From assembly GCF_015477835.1 (NCBI RefSeq), contig NZ_JADLQN010000009.1, forward strand, positions 1 to 64,000: 64,000 bases of DNA. The letters are read 5' to 3'. Below the pieces are notes generated by a model. The model was not told the origin of the DNA. It saw only the letters and a list, made by a program, of their open reading frames with translations, and searched no databases. Position 1 is the stretch's first letter; every line of letters starts with the position of its first letter. Shown here piece by piece: positions 9,075-16,456 of the stretch. This DNA is from Nocardia higoensis. GTDB lineage: Bacteria; Actinomycetota; Actinomycetes; Mycobacteriales; Mycobacteriaceae. The position numbers and the translations under genes are program-made.

Positions 9075-10447
9075 TGGATATCCAGATCGACGCTCTCGGG
9101 CCGGCCGGTGCGTACCGCACCCGTGAACGTCTCGCGCTGACCTCGACCGCGGGCGAGCGGATAGGCGAGATCTCCCAGGTGCCGCCACTGTATGTGCGGC
9201 GCACCCTCGCCGCGATGCGCGCCGCCGCCGTCCTGCCCGTCGAGCAGCGGCTGGCCGCGCTCGACCGGGCCGCGGAATTGTTCCTGCACGGCACGGTCGG
9301 TGGTCTCGACCCCGACCGGTACGCCCGACTGGTCTCGACCGCCTCCGGTGTGCCGCTGGCGGTGGTGCGGCAGTCGGTCGACTGGGTCGCCGACGTGCTG
9401 CGATCACAGCGGGTCGTCGCCGAGCTGGCGATGCCGCACGGCGCCGTCGCGTCGTGGCGCGACAATCGGACCCTGGCCGGGTCGGCGGTCTGGACCCGCA
9501 AGGGCGATCTGTTCGCGGTGCACGCGGCGGGCAACACTCCCGCCGTGCACGGGCTGTGGCCGGAGGCGCTGGCGTTGGGCTACAAGGTGGTGGTGCGGCC
9601 GTCGACCCGCGAGCCGTACACCGCCTTCCGTTTGGTGAGCGCACTGCGGGAGGCGGGTTTCCCGCCGGATGTCGTGACGCTGCTGCCGACCGATTACGCG
9701 GCGGCCGACGTGATCATCGCCGAATCCGATTACGCCATCGTCTACGGCGGACAGGACGTGGTGGACAAGTACGCCGCGAACCCGCGGGTACTGACCCAGG
9801 GACCGGGGCGGTCGAAGATCCTGCTCACCGGGGAGGTCGACTGGCGGTCGAAGATCGACCTGCTCGCCGGTTCGGTCAGCCATCTCGGCGGTACGGCGTG
9901 CACCTGCGCCACCGCGATACTCGTCGAGGGCGACCCCGAACCTGTCGCCCTGGCGGTCGCCGAGGCGTTGGCCGCCGTCCCCAGTCTGCCCGCCGACCAT
10001 CCCGAGGCGATTCTCACCGTGCGACCGGTGGATTCCGCCCGGGAAACGGCGCGGTACCTGGCCCGGGTCGCGGGCGATGCGCGTCCGATCCTCGGCGCGG
10101 ACACCGTCGTGGACGAATTGCCCTCGGGCGGAGCGGTGCTGCGCCCCGCCGTGCACCTGGTCGCCGACAGCTCTGCCCCGCAACTGGGCGTCGAACTCGG
10201 CTTCCCGTGCGTGTGGGTGGGTCCGTGGCGGCCCGAGGACGGGATCGCGCCGTTGCGGAACTCGCTGGTGCTCACCGCGATCACCACCCGCGACGACCTC
10301 GTCGGCCAGCTGCTGGACGAGCCGTCGGTGACCAACCTCTACGTCGGTGACCATCCCACCACCTGGCTGCGCCCGGGAGTGCCGCACGACGGTTACCTCG
10401 CCGAACATCTCATGCGCACCAAAGGGATGATCCGATCCGCGACGTGA
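9074..10447 (+). CDS. LuxC/EhpG-like acyl reductase (aldehyde dehydrogenase fold)
   Basis: A 457-residue protein of the aldehyde dehydrogenase superfamily resembling LuxC-type acyl reductases. The segments HAAGNTPAVHGLWPEALALGYKVVVRPS and GGTACTCATAI give the cofactor-binding part and the probable active-site cysteine. LuxC-type enzymes reduce acyl-AMP, acyl-thioester or acyl-enzyme intermediates to aldehydes with NADPH. The one-base overlap with the adenylating gene (TGATG) means equal expression, and the two probably form a carboxylate-reducing pair. It may release an aldehyde from the cluster's acyl product (inference). A hairpin follows its stop. Confidence 0.75.
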   Translation: MDIQIDALGPAGAYRTRERLALTSTAGERIGEISQVPPLYVRRTLAAMRAAAVLPVEQRLAALDRAAELFLHGTVGGLDPDRYARLVSTASGVPLAVVRQSVDWVADVLRSQRVVAELAMPHGAVASWRDNRTLAGSAVWTRKGDLFAVHAAGNTPAVHGLWPEALALGYKVVVRPSTREPYTAFRLVSALREAGFPPDVVTLLPTDYAAADVIIAESDYAIVYGGQDVVDKYAANPRVLTQGPGRSKILLTGEVDWRSKIDLLAGSVSHLGGTACTCATAILVEGDPEPVALAVAEALAAVPSLPADHPEAILTVRPVDSARETARYLARVAGDARPILGADTVVDELPSGGAVLRPAVHLVADSSAPQLGVELGFPCVWVGPWRPEDGIAPLRNSLVLTAITTRDDLVGQLLDEPSVTNLYVGDHPTTWLRPGVPHDGYLAEHLMRTKGMIRSAT

Positions 10448-10454
10448 TCGTTCG

Positions 10455-10497
10455 CTCGGGCCTCGGCCGCCAGTCGTGCGCGCCGAGGCCGCCCGAG
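10455..10497 (+). terminator. Bulged hairpin after the LuxC-like gene
   Basis: Arms CTCGGGC (10455-10461) and CTCGGC (10462-10467) pair with GCCGAG (10482-10487) and GCCCGAG (10491-10497), leaving a 3-base bulge. It starts eight bases after the stop codon and has no T-run. It may act as an intrinsic or partial terminator before the thioesterase gene. Confidence 0.55.
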
Positions 10498-10624
10498 TCC
10501 CGGGCACTGAAAAGGCTTGTCGGATCAGACGATAGGAATCGGGAATGCGAGGCCGCGGGTACCGGCGATGTTCACCGGCCGCTGGTCGAATGGGTCGGCA
10601 TCGTCCGTCAGAGAGGAAGAAGCC

Positions 10625-11092
10625 ATGACCAGTATCGACACGCGGTCCGAGGGCACGGTCGCCGCGCGCGTCAATGAACTGACCGCCATCTTCGAGCGCG
10701 GGCTGCAGGAGAATCTGGGCGTCGGGGCGTCGCTGGGCATCCGATTGGAAAGCGCGAGCGAGGGCCGCACACGGTACTACCTGGATCCGAATCCGGCCAC
10801 CATCAACGCCATGTTCACCGTGCACGGCGGGGTCATCGCGACCCTGATGGACACGGCGATGGGCAGCGCGGTGTTCACCACACTCGGGGACGGCGTGGCC
10901 TATACGACGCTGGAGTTGAAGGTCAACTTCATCCGGTCGGTGACGATGGACGGGTCGCGGCTGACCTGCGAGGCGACCGCCATCCACGTCGGCAGGCGCA
11001 CCGCGACCGCGGAGGCCAGAATCACCGACGCCGCGGGCAAGCTGATCGCCCACGGCTCCACCACGATCATGGTGCTGCAGCCGCAGAAGTGA
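10625..11092 (+). CDS. PaaI-type hotdog thioesterase
   Basis: A 155-residue single-hotdog protein. FTVHGGVIATLMDTAMGSAVFT is the PaaI/4HBT helix with HGG and the catalytic aspartate, and YTTLELKVNFIRSV is the following strand. These enzymes hydrolyse acyl-CoA or acyl-ACP thioesters. ATG 10625 is chosen because GAGAGGAAGAAG lies just upstream. It sits 177 bases after the LuxC-like gene and is the last plus-strand gene before the minus-strand operon. In this setting it may act as an editing or release thioesterase for the lipid cluster. Confidence 0.82.
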   Translation: MTSIDTRSEGTVAARVNELTAIFERGLQENLGVGASLGIRLESASEGRTRYYLDPNPATINAMFTVHGGVIATLMDTAMGSAVFTTLGDGVAYTTLELKVNFIRSVTMDGSRLTCEATAIHVGRRTATAEARITDAAGKLIAHGSTTIMVLQPQK

Positions 11093-11099
11093 GTGATTG

Positions 11100-11147
11100 C
11101 GACAGTGGCCCCGCGGTGCGAATTCCCCTGCCGCGGGGCCACTGTCG
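11100..11147. terminator. Bidirectional terminator with a 17-bp perfect stem
   Basis: Perfect inverted repeat: arms 11100-11116 and 11131-11147 (CGACAGTGGCCCCGCGG and its complement) with a 14-base loop. It lies exactly between the convergent thioesterase (ends 11092) and acyl-ACP desaturase (ends 11156) genes, so it should stop transcription from both sides. Confidence 0.88.
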
Positions 11148-11155
11148 TCACCGGG

Positions 11156-12010
11156 TCAGGTCAGGGCGCGGCATTGCGTGATGAACCGCATGAGCTCGTC
11201 GAGCCGGTCGGAACGAGCGTCCACGGCACGATCGAGCACCTTTACCAGGTGTTCGTAGGCTCGGGTGTGGTCGTAGGAGGCCACGTCCGCGATCTGCAAC
11301 GCCCACCGCCAGTAGCCGCGCATGGTGTCGGCCAACGGCATCCGGAAGTCGGCGATCACATCGCGGATCGGTTCGGTCGTCGCATCGCCCTGCACCCGCA
11401 GGTAGCGGCCGACCACGTCGGCCATGAAGCTGAAATGGCGTGCCTCGTCGCGGGCCAGCCGCCCGAGCAGCGCCGCCAGCACCGGATCGCCGACGACATC
11501 GCGCAGCTGCTGGTAATACATCTGGGTCGCCTTCTCCTGCACGAGCGCGTAGGCGAAGAACTGCACCGGATGGTCGTAGGGCAGATCGAACGGCTTGCGG
11601 CCCTCCACCGCCAGTTCGGTGCGTAGCGCGCCGCGGTCGGCGATGCCGGCGGCGTCCTGGTATCGGGCCAGCGCGTGGGCGTGGGTGTCCTCCTCCAGCG
11701 CCCAGCGGACGGTGAAGTGGTACAGCTCGCGATTGTGGACGAAGCTCGCGTGATCGACGCTGTCGTCCACCGGGAAGTACCGGTGGTAGACGCCGAAGTA
11801 ACCCGGCAGGTGATCTTCGATCAGGGTGACGAACCGCACCGCCGAACGCTGGCCCTCGGTGAGCCGGTCCGCATCGGCGCGCGGCCAGTCGAAGGCGGTC
11901 TCCACATCCCAGGAGCGGGCGGCGGGCGAGGCGGCCAGGAAGCCGTCGACCGCCGCCGCCATCTCCTCGACGGGGATCAGTGCGGACGCGATGTCGCTCA
12001 CCTTCTTCAT
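11156..12010 (-). CDS. Acyl-ACP desaturase, soluble diiron type
   Basis: A 284-residue ferritin-like protein of the plant-type acyl-ACP desaturase family (FA_desaturase_2; DesA1/DesA2 in mycobacteria). The carboxylate-bridged diiron ligands can be placed: Glu65 (LIEDH), Glu106/107 and His110 (LEEDTH), Glu159 (VQEKATQ), Glu189 and His192 (DEARH). It would put a cis double bond into an ACP-bound acyl chain using oxygen and ferredoxin. It is the last gene of the six-gene minus-strand operon, 13 bases after the methyltransferase that could use such a double bond. Confidence 0.83.
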   Translation of the reverse strand: MKKVSDIASALIPVEEMAAAVDGFLAASPAARSWDVETAFDWPRADADRLTEGQRSAVRFVTLIEDHLPGYFGVYHRYFPVDDSVDHASFVHNRELYHFTVRWALEEDTHAHALARYQDAAGIADRGALRTELAVEGRKPFDLPYDHPVQFFAYALVQEKATQMYYQQLRDVVGDPVLAALLGRLARDEARHFSFMADVVGRYLRVQGDATTEPIRDVIADFRMPLADTMRGYWRWALQIADVASYDHTRAYEHLVKVLDRAVDARSDRLDELMRFITQCRALT

Positions 12011-12023
12011 CGGACGGCTCTCC

Positions 12024-12857
12024 TCATCGGGCGTTGCGGCAGGTCAGCGCGTAGTGCTTGGTGGTGTAACCCCATCCGGCGTTGGCGATCTCCAGGTAGT
12101 GCCGCAGCCGGTCGGCCAGCCCGGGGCTGTGCCCGTCGATGCGGGCGGCCGCGGAGTCCACGTTGGCGATCCAGTCGTCGATGGTGCGGCGGTAGTGCTC
12201 GGTGAGGTCGTCCACCGCGATGATCGAGAATCCGGCGTTCTCGGCGGCGGTCACCAGCTCCGACAGCGGGCGCAGCTCGCCCCAGCCGAAGATGTCCTCG
12301 CGCACGAACTCGGTGCCCGCCCGGCCGTCGAACGCGGTGCGCGCGGCGGCGTGCCGGAAGCAGCTCTCGGAGACATACAGCGTGCCGCGCCTGCGCAGCA
12401 CCGCGCGCGCCTTGCCGAAGACCGCGTCGAGATCGGGCATGTGCACGATGGAGCCCAGCAGGGTGACCGCGTCGACGCTGCGCGGGGGCAGGTCCATCCG
12501 TTCGAAGTGCCCGACCTCGGTGCGGACCCGTTCGGCGACGCCGCGGGCCCTGGCCTGCGCGGCGATGTACTCGTGCTGGCGCGGGGCCGGGCTGACCCCG
12601 GTGGCGAGGCAACCGAACTCCTCGGCCATGAACAGGATCAGCGACCCCCAGCCGCAGCCGACGTCGAGCAGGCGTTCGCCGCCGCGTAGCCCGAGCCGTC
12701 GCGCGACGAACCGCAGTTTGCGCCGCTGTGCCTGCTCGAGGGTGTCGGCGGGCGACTCGTAGAGCGCGGAACTGTATTTGCGCAGGGGATCGAGGAATTC
12801 GCCGAAGATCTCCGGGTCGAGGTCGTAGTGCTGGTTGGTGTCGGCGGTGACGCTCAC
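12024..12857 (-). CDS. Cyclopropane-fatty-acid-synthase-family methyltransferase
   Basis: A 277-residue SAM-dependent methyltransferase of the mycolic acid cyclopropane synthase family. LLDVGCGWGSLILFMAEEFG is the SAM-binding motif I, and the N-terminal HYDLDPEIFGEFLDPLRKYSSALYE matches the family's substrate-side opening. Known members add a methylene (cyclopropane) or methyl group across a cis double bond of an acyl chain. The GTG start overlaps the ACP stop by four bases. With a desaturase directly downstream, it may cyclopropanate or methylate the desaturated acyl-ACP; small-molecule substrates are also possible. The protein is slightly shorter than CmaA-type enzymes. Confidence 0.8.
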   Translation of the reverse strand: MSVTADTNQHYDLDPEIFGEFLDPLRKYSSALYESPADTLEQAQRRKLRFVARRLGLRGGERLLDVGCGWGSLILFMAEEFGCLATGVSPAPRQHEYIAAQARARGVAERVRTEVGHFERMDLPPRSVDAVTLLGSIVHMPDLDAVFGKARAVLRRRGTLYVSESCFRHAAARTAFDGRAGTEFVREDIFGWGELRPLSELVTAAENAGFSIIAVDDLTEHYRRTIDDWIANVDSAAARIDGHSPGLADRLRHYLEIANAGWGYTTKHYALTCRNAR

Positions 12858-13111
12858 GCGGCGGCCTCACGCAGTGCGCGGTCGACCACGGTCACCACGT
12901 CCTCGAGGCTGGACAGGCCGAAGACGTCCTGGTCCTCGAGTTCGATGTCGTAGGCGCGTTCGATCTTGGCGACCATGCGCAGCACGCGCACCGAATCGAC
13001 CCCGGCCATGCCGCGCAGGTCGGTCTCGGGCCGCAGCTCGGTGGCGGGGATGCCGGTCTCGGCGAGGGCGATCTCGGTGACGGTCCGCAGGATGTCGGCG
13101 GTGTCGGTCAT
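12854..13111 (-). CDS. Stand-alone acyl carrier protein
   Basis: An 85-residue, acidic ACP. The phosphopantetheine attachment serine lies in GVDSVRVLRM (about residue 40), preceded by the usual loop TELRPETDLRGMA. It carries an acyl chain as a thioester for the desaturases and the methyltransferase encoded alongside. Both ends overlap neighbouring genes by four bases (thioesterase upstream, methyltransferase downstream), so its production is tied to theirs. The FAAL two genes upstream is the likely loading enzyme. Confidence 0.87.
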   Translation of the reverse strand: MTDTADILRTVTEIALAETGIPATELRPETDLRGMAGVDSVRVLRMVAKIERAYDIELEDQDVFGLSSLEDVVTVVDRALREAAA

Positions 13112-13716
13112 GACGGAACTCCGTTCGTGGCGGTGGGATTCGTGGCAGGGGAATGCGCGGCAGGGGAATGCGCGGCAGGGGGATGTGGGGCGGTGGGATC
13201 GGGCGCGGTGTGATCGCCGGTCGCGAGTGCGTGGGCGAGGGCGGCGATCTCGTCGTCGTCGAGCGTGAGGTGACGGCGCGCGTCCTCCAGGGCGAACGGC
13301 TGATAGGTGGCGGTGGAGGTGGCGCAGACCGCGCCGTCGGCCGCGCGGATCTCCGCGCGGGCCCGCAGCGGCTGCCCGGGCGGGCTGGGCTCGAGGGCGG
13401 CGACGCAGTGGTAGTCCCGGGCGATCAGCAGCGGCGTGAGGAAGCGGGTGCGCTGGGTGACGGTGAAGGCGGGACGGTGCCGGGTGAGCACGATCAGGTT
13501 GCCCATCAGTTCGTCGCAGATCACCCCGGTCAGCCCGCCGTGCACGACGCCGGGGTAGGACTCGAACGACCGGTCCAGCCGGAAGTCCGCGCGCAGTCCG
13601 TCCGGGTGCGGGGTGAAGGTCAGCCGCAGCCCGGCGGCATTGTGCGGGGAGCAGCCGAAGCAGTGGTAGTCCGGGATGACCGACCACGGCACCGCGACGG
13701 GTTCACCGGTCGTCAT
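13108..13716 (-). CDS. PaaI-type hotdog thioesterase with a repetitive C-terminal tail
   Basis: About 202 residues. The hotdog domain has SYPGVVHGGLTGVICDELMGN, the HGG plus acidic helix typical of PaaI/4HBT thioesterases, and an unusual Cys-rich opening (DYHCFGCSPHN) seen in a subset of this family. The last ~30 residues are a Pro/Ala/His tail with a five-residue repeat (PAAHS) that is not part of the fold. It probably hydrolyses acyl-ACP or acyl-CoA in this operon. The start lies two bases after the desaturase-like gene's stop; the stop overlaps the ACP start by four bases. Confidence 0.78.
   Translation of the reverse strand: MTTGEPVAVPWSVIPDYHCFGCSPHNAAGLRLTFTPHPDGLRADFRLDRSFESYPGVVHGGLTGVICDELMGNLIVLTRHRPAFTVTQRTRFLTPLLIARDYHCVAALEPSPPGQPLRARAEIRAADGAVCATSTATYQPFALEDARRHLTLDDDEIAALAHALATGDHTAPDPTAPHPPAAHSPAAHSPATNPTATNGVPS
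13144..13188 (-). repeat. Three 15-bp tandem repeats in the thioesterase gene
   Basis: Units 13144-13158, 13159-13173 and 13174-13188 (GGCAGGGGAATGCGC; the first two identical, the third changed at its end). They encode the PAAHS-type tail of the hotdog thioesterase. The length is a multiple of three, so copy-number change would keep the frame. A typical slipped-strand repeat. Confidence 0.85.
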
Positions 13717-13718
13717 GG

Positions 13719-14519
13719 TCAGGCCAGGGCGTCGGCGAGGGCGCGGCGCACGCGCGCGTTGCTGGACAGGTCGAGACCGGTCATGCCCGCGAAGGTGCGA
13801 CGGACCTTGTCGTGCAGTGCGTCCAGCTCGCCGTCGGCGGCCACCTGCTCGAGGAACAGGTCGAAGCCGGTGTCGATCGTCGCGTGATCGCCGCCCTCGC
13901 TGATGCCCGCCTTGAAGGTGCTCACCGGATGCTTGATCGTGGCTTCGGAGCTGTACACGTAGAGCGTCTCCAGCACCGAGGGCAGTTCGTCGGGCCTGCG
14001 CTTCAACCGCTCGGTGGCGTAGTGGATGAACTCGCGCGCGTGCCCGGCCTCGTCGCGACTGGCTTTGAGCAGCAGGTTCTTCAGCACCGGCTCCTGCACC
14101 CAGGCGGCGACCGCACGGTAGACGTGGTTCACGGTCAGCTCGGAGATGATGTTGGTGGCCAGCGTGGCCGAGGGCGTGGTGCCCGGCGCATAGGGTGCGC
14201 GCATCGCGCTGACGGCGTCCTGGTCGACGCGGTGTCCGACCGCGCTCAGCCAGGCGCGGAAGGCGTAGTGGTGCTGCACTTCCTGGAAGCCCCACACCAC
14301 GGCGAAGGCGGAGAAGTCGTAGTCGTCGACGAACTCGTCGAGAAAGCCGTGCACGGCCGCGATGACATTGGATTCGCCCATCGCCGCGCTCTCGGCCAGC
14401 GTGATGTACTCCGGACGCACCAGTGAGGTGTCCACCGCGTCGAGGTCGAGATCGGCCAGCCGCCAATGCAGGCGCTCGTAATGGCGGAAGACGTCGTAGC
14501 TGTGCACGGGTGGCTCCAT
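13719..14519 (-). CDS. Ferritin-like diiron protein, acyl-ACP desaturase-related
   Basis: About 266 residues. Ferritin-like diiron ligands are visible: Glu43 (LAESAA, probable), Glu80 and His83 (QEVQHH), Glu127 (ISELTVNH), Glu157 and His160 (RDEAGH). The pattern is related to but distinct from the DesA-like protein at the end of the operon, so it may act at another chain position or catalyse another oxidation such as acetylenation, hydroxylation or N-oxygenation. ATG 14519 follows CAGGA with no spacing. GTG 14507, with GGAG six bases upstream, is an equally good start. It sits between the FAAL and thioesterase genes. Confidence 0.75.
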   Translation of the reverse strand: MEPPVHSYDVFRHYERLHWRLADLDLDAVDTSLVRPEYITLAESAAMGESNVIAAVHGFLDEFVDDYDFSAFAVVWGFQEVQHHYAFRAWLSAVGHRVDQDAVSAMRAPYAPGTTPSATLATNIISELTVNHVYRAVAAWVQEPVLKNLLLKASRDEAGHAREFIHYATERLKRRPDELPSVLETLYVYSSEATIKHPVSTFKAGISEGGDHATIDTGFDLFLEQVAADGELDALHDKVRRTFAGMTGLDLSSNARVRRALADALA

Positions 14520-14575
14520 TCCTGAGTGCGAGAATTGCTGCGGTGCGGGGTGGGCAAGGTGCGAGGTGGGCAAGG

Positions 14576-16279
14576 TCAGCGCTGCCGTGCGAGGAGTTGC
14601 CCGGCGGACAGGCGCTGGAGCTTGCCGCTGCTGGTGCGGGGGATGGTGCGCGGGGCGACGAGGTGCACCTCGACGGCGGCCAGGCCCAGTTCGGCGGCGA
14701 TATGCCCGCGCACACGTTCGGCGAACGCGTCCGCGGCGGCGCCCTCGAGTTCGGTCTCGGCGATCAGCGCGATGACGTCGGCGCCCTCCGGATTCGCCGC
14801 GGCGGTGCATCTGCCCTGGTAGAGGCCGTCGAGTTCGCGCACCGCGTGCTCGACGTCGTGGGCGTAGTAGTTGACCCCGCGGACGGTGATCATCTCCTTG
14901 CGACGGCCGGTGACGAACAGTTCCCCATCGCGCAGATAGCCCAGGTCCCCGGTGCGCAACCAGCCGTCGGAGAACTCCGCGGCCGTGCCCGCCGGATCGC
15001 CGCCGAGATACCCGGCGGTCACCGACGGACCCTGGATCAGGATCTCCCCGACGCCGCCCCCGGGCCGGTCCCGGCCGTCGAGATCGACCACGCGCACGCG
15101 CAACCCGGCCACCGGGCCGCCGACCCCGGCGACGGCGCGCGCACCCGGCTCCTCCGCCGGGATCGGCAGCGCCACAGCGTCATCCGCGAGCCGGGCGCGG
15201 TCGACCCATTCGAACCGCGGCCCCCGGCGCAGCGGCGGGAACGTCACCGCCAAGGTCGCCTCGGCCATCCCGTAGACGCCGAACATCGACGACCGATCGA
15301 ACCCGGCGGGGGCGAACCGCGCGCAGAAGGCGGTGACCACCTCGTGCGAGATCGGCTCGGAGCCGTTGAAGGCGATGCGCCAGCGCCGCAGGTCGTAGTC
15401 GCCGACCTGTTCCGGCGGCACCGCGGCCAGCAGGGCCTCGTAGCCGAAGTTCGGCATCGCGGTGATCGTGGACCCACTCGCGGCGAACTCGGCCAGCCAG
15501 CGCGCGGGGTCCTTGACGAAGGCGAGCGGCGACCACACATGCGCGGGGATGCCGCGCAGGATCGCCGACAGCGTGCCGAACAGGCCCATGTCGTGGAACA
15601 GCGGCAGCCAGAACCCGCCGCGGTCGGTGTGGTCGAGCGCGATGCCGGTGCGGATCGCGGCCAAGCCGGCGAGCACGTTGCGGTGGGTCAGCCGCACGCC
15701 TTTCGGGGTGCCGGTGCTGCCGGAGGTGAACTGCACGACGGCCAGGTCGTCGGCGCCGATGGGGGGCAACGGCGTGTCGGATCCGCGGTCGGTGTCGACC
15801 GATGCCGCGGTGTCGAGCACAGTGACCTCTCGCCCGGCGACCTGCCCGGCGCCGGTCCCCAGCAGCGCGGCGGCGCCGGCGAATCGGTGCGATACCAGCA
15901 CGGTGCGCATCCGGGCCGCCGCGGTGATCGCGGCGAGCCGGCGCGGGAACGCCTCCTGTTGGCGTGCCCCCGCCGGCAGCGGCAGGGGAGTCGCCGCGCC
16001 GCCCGCCGCGGTGACCGCGAACAGCGCGACGAGGAATTCCGGCGCGTTCGGGCACAGGATTCCCACCGGTTCACCGCGCCGCACCCCGTGCCGGACCAGC
16101 GTCGCCGCCATGACCAGAGATTGGCGGTGCAATTCGGCGTAGTTCACCGTTTCCGACACCGACCAGAATGTCGCGGGGACGTCGGGGCAGGTGTTCGCGA
16201 TGTCGGCCAGCCGGCCCGGCAGAGTTTCGGCGGTCTGCGCAGAATCCATGTCGGCCACGACAACAGCGCATGGTGACAT
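14576..16279 (-). CDS. Fatty acyl-AMP ligase-like enzyme (FAAL)
   Basis: A 567-residue ANL-superfamily ligase. Motifs: A3 QFTSGSTGTPKGVRLTHRN, the FAAL-type segment FWLPLFHDMGLFG followed by FVKDPARWL, A5 YGMAEATLAV, A7 GWLRTGDLG and A10 PRTSSGKLQR with the catalytic lysine. The HDMGL stretch is typical of FAALs, which form acyl-AMP and pass the chain to an ACP rather than to CoA. It is the first gene of the minus-strand operon and probably loads the operon's ACP. Start uncertain: ATG 16279 or ATG 16249, neither with a clear ribosome site. Confidence 0.82.
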   Translation of the reverse strand: MSPCAVVVADMDSAQTAETLPGRLADIANTCPDVPATFWSVSETVNYAELHRQSLVMAATLVRHGVRRGEPVGILCPNAPEFLVALFAVTAAGGAATPLPLPAGARQQEAFPRRLAAITAAARMRTVLVSHRFAGAAALLGTGAGQVAGREVTVLDTAASVDTDRGSDTPLPPIGADDLAVVQFTSGSTGTPKGVRLTHRNVLAGLAAIRTGIALDHTDRGGFWLPLFHDMGLFGTLSAILRGIPAHVWSPLAFVKDPARWLAEFAASGSTITAMPNFGYEALLAAVPPEQVGDYDLRRWRIAFNGSEPISHEVVTAFCARFAPAGFDRSSMFGVYGMAEATLAVTFPPLRRGPRFEWVDRARLADDAVALPIPAEEPGARAVAGVGGPVAGLRVRVVDLDGRDRPGGGVGEILIQGPSVTAGYLGGDPAGTAAEFSDGWLRTGDLGYLRDGELFVTGRRKEMITVRGVNYYAHDVEHAVRELDGLYQGRCTAAANPEGADVIALIAETELEGAAADAFAERVRGHIAAELGLAAVEVHLVAPRTIPRTSSGKLQRLSAGQLLARQR

Positions 16280-16456
16280 CGCGCTGAATTCGCTGTGAAC
16301 CGGCGACGGTGATAATCACTGCCGATCACCCAATCGAATTGAGCCGTATCGTATTTCAGCTATTGCGCGATAGAAGCGGGCGATGAGCGTGCCCCGCGGG
16401 ATCGGCAGGCGGCACGATCGGCACGGAATAAAGCGTTCCCCCTTCAGGAGTTGCCG
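16280..16456. promoter_or_regulatory. Divergent promoter region between the two tailoring operons
   Basis: A 177-base gap between the minus-strand FAAL gene and the plus-strand FAD monooxygenase gene; it must hold the promoters for both operons. It contains an imperfect inverted pair TATCG (about 16348) ... CGATA (about 16367) around a 16-base AT-richer centre, and a CGCGATAG motif at 16367-16374. A LysR-type regulator is encoded 8 kb downstream, but no binding site can be assigned. AGGAG at 16446-16450 is the ribosome site for GTG 16457. Confidence 0.6.

Noticed and set aside
5232..10447. Bioluminescence-like operon: luciferase-like monooxygenase near LuxE- and LuxC-like genes
   Set aside because: The monooxygenase belongs to the NtaA/SnaA/DszA group and is coupled to an SsuABC-like importer, not to the LuxC-like gene. 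An MFS gene and a gap lie between, and no LuxA/LuxB pair exists.
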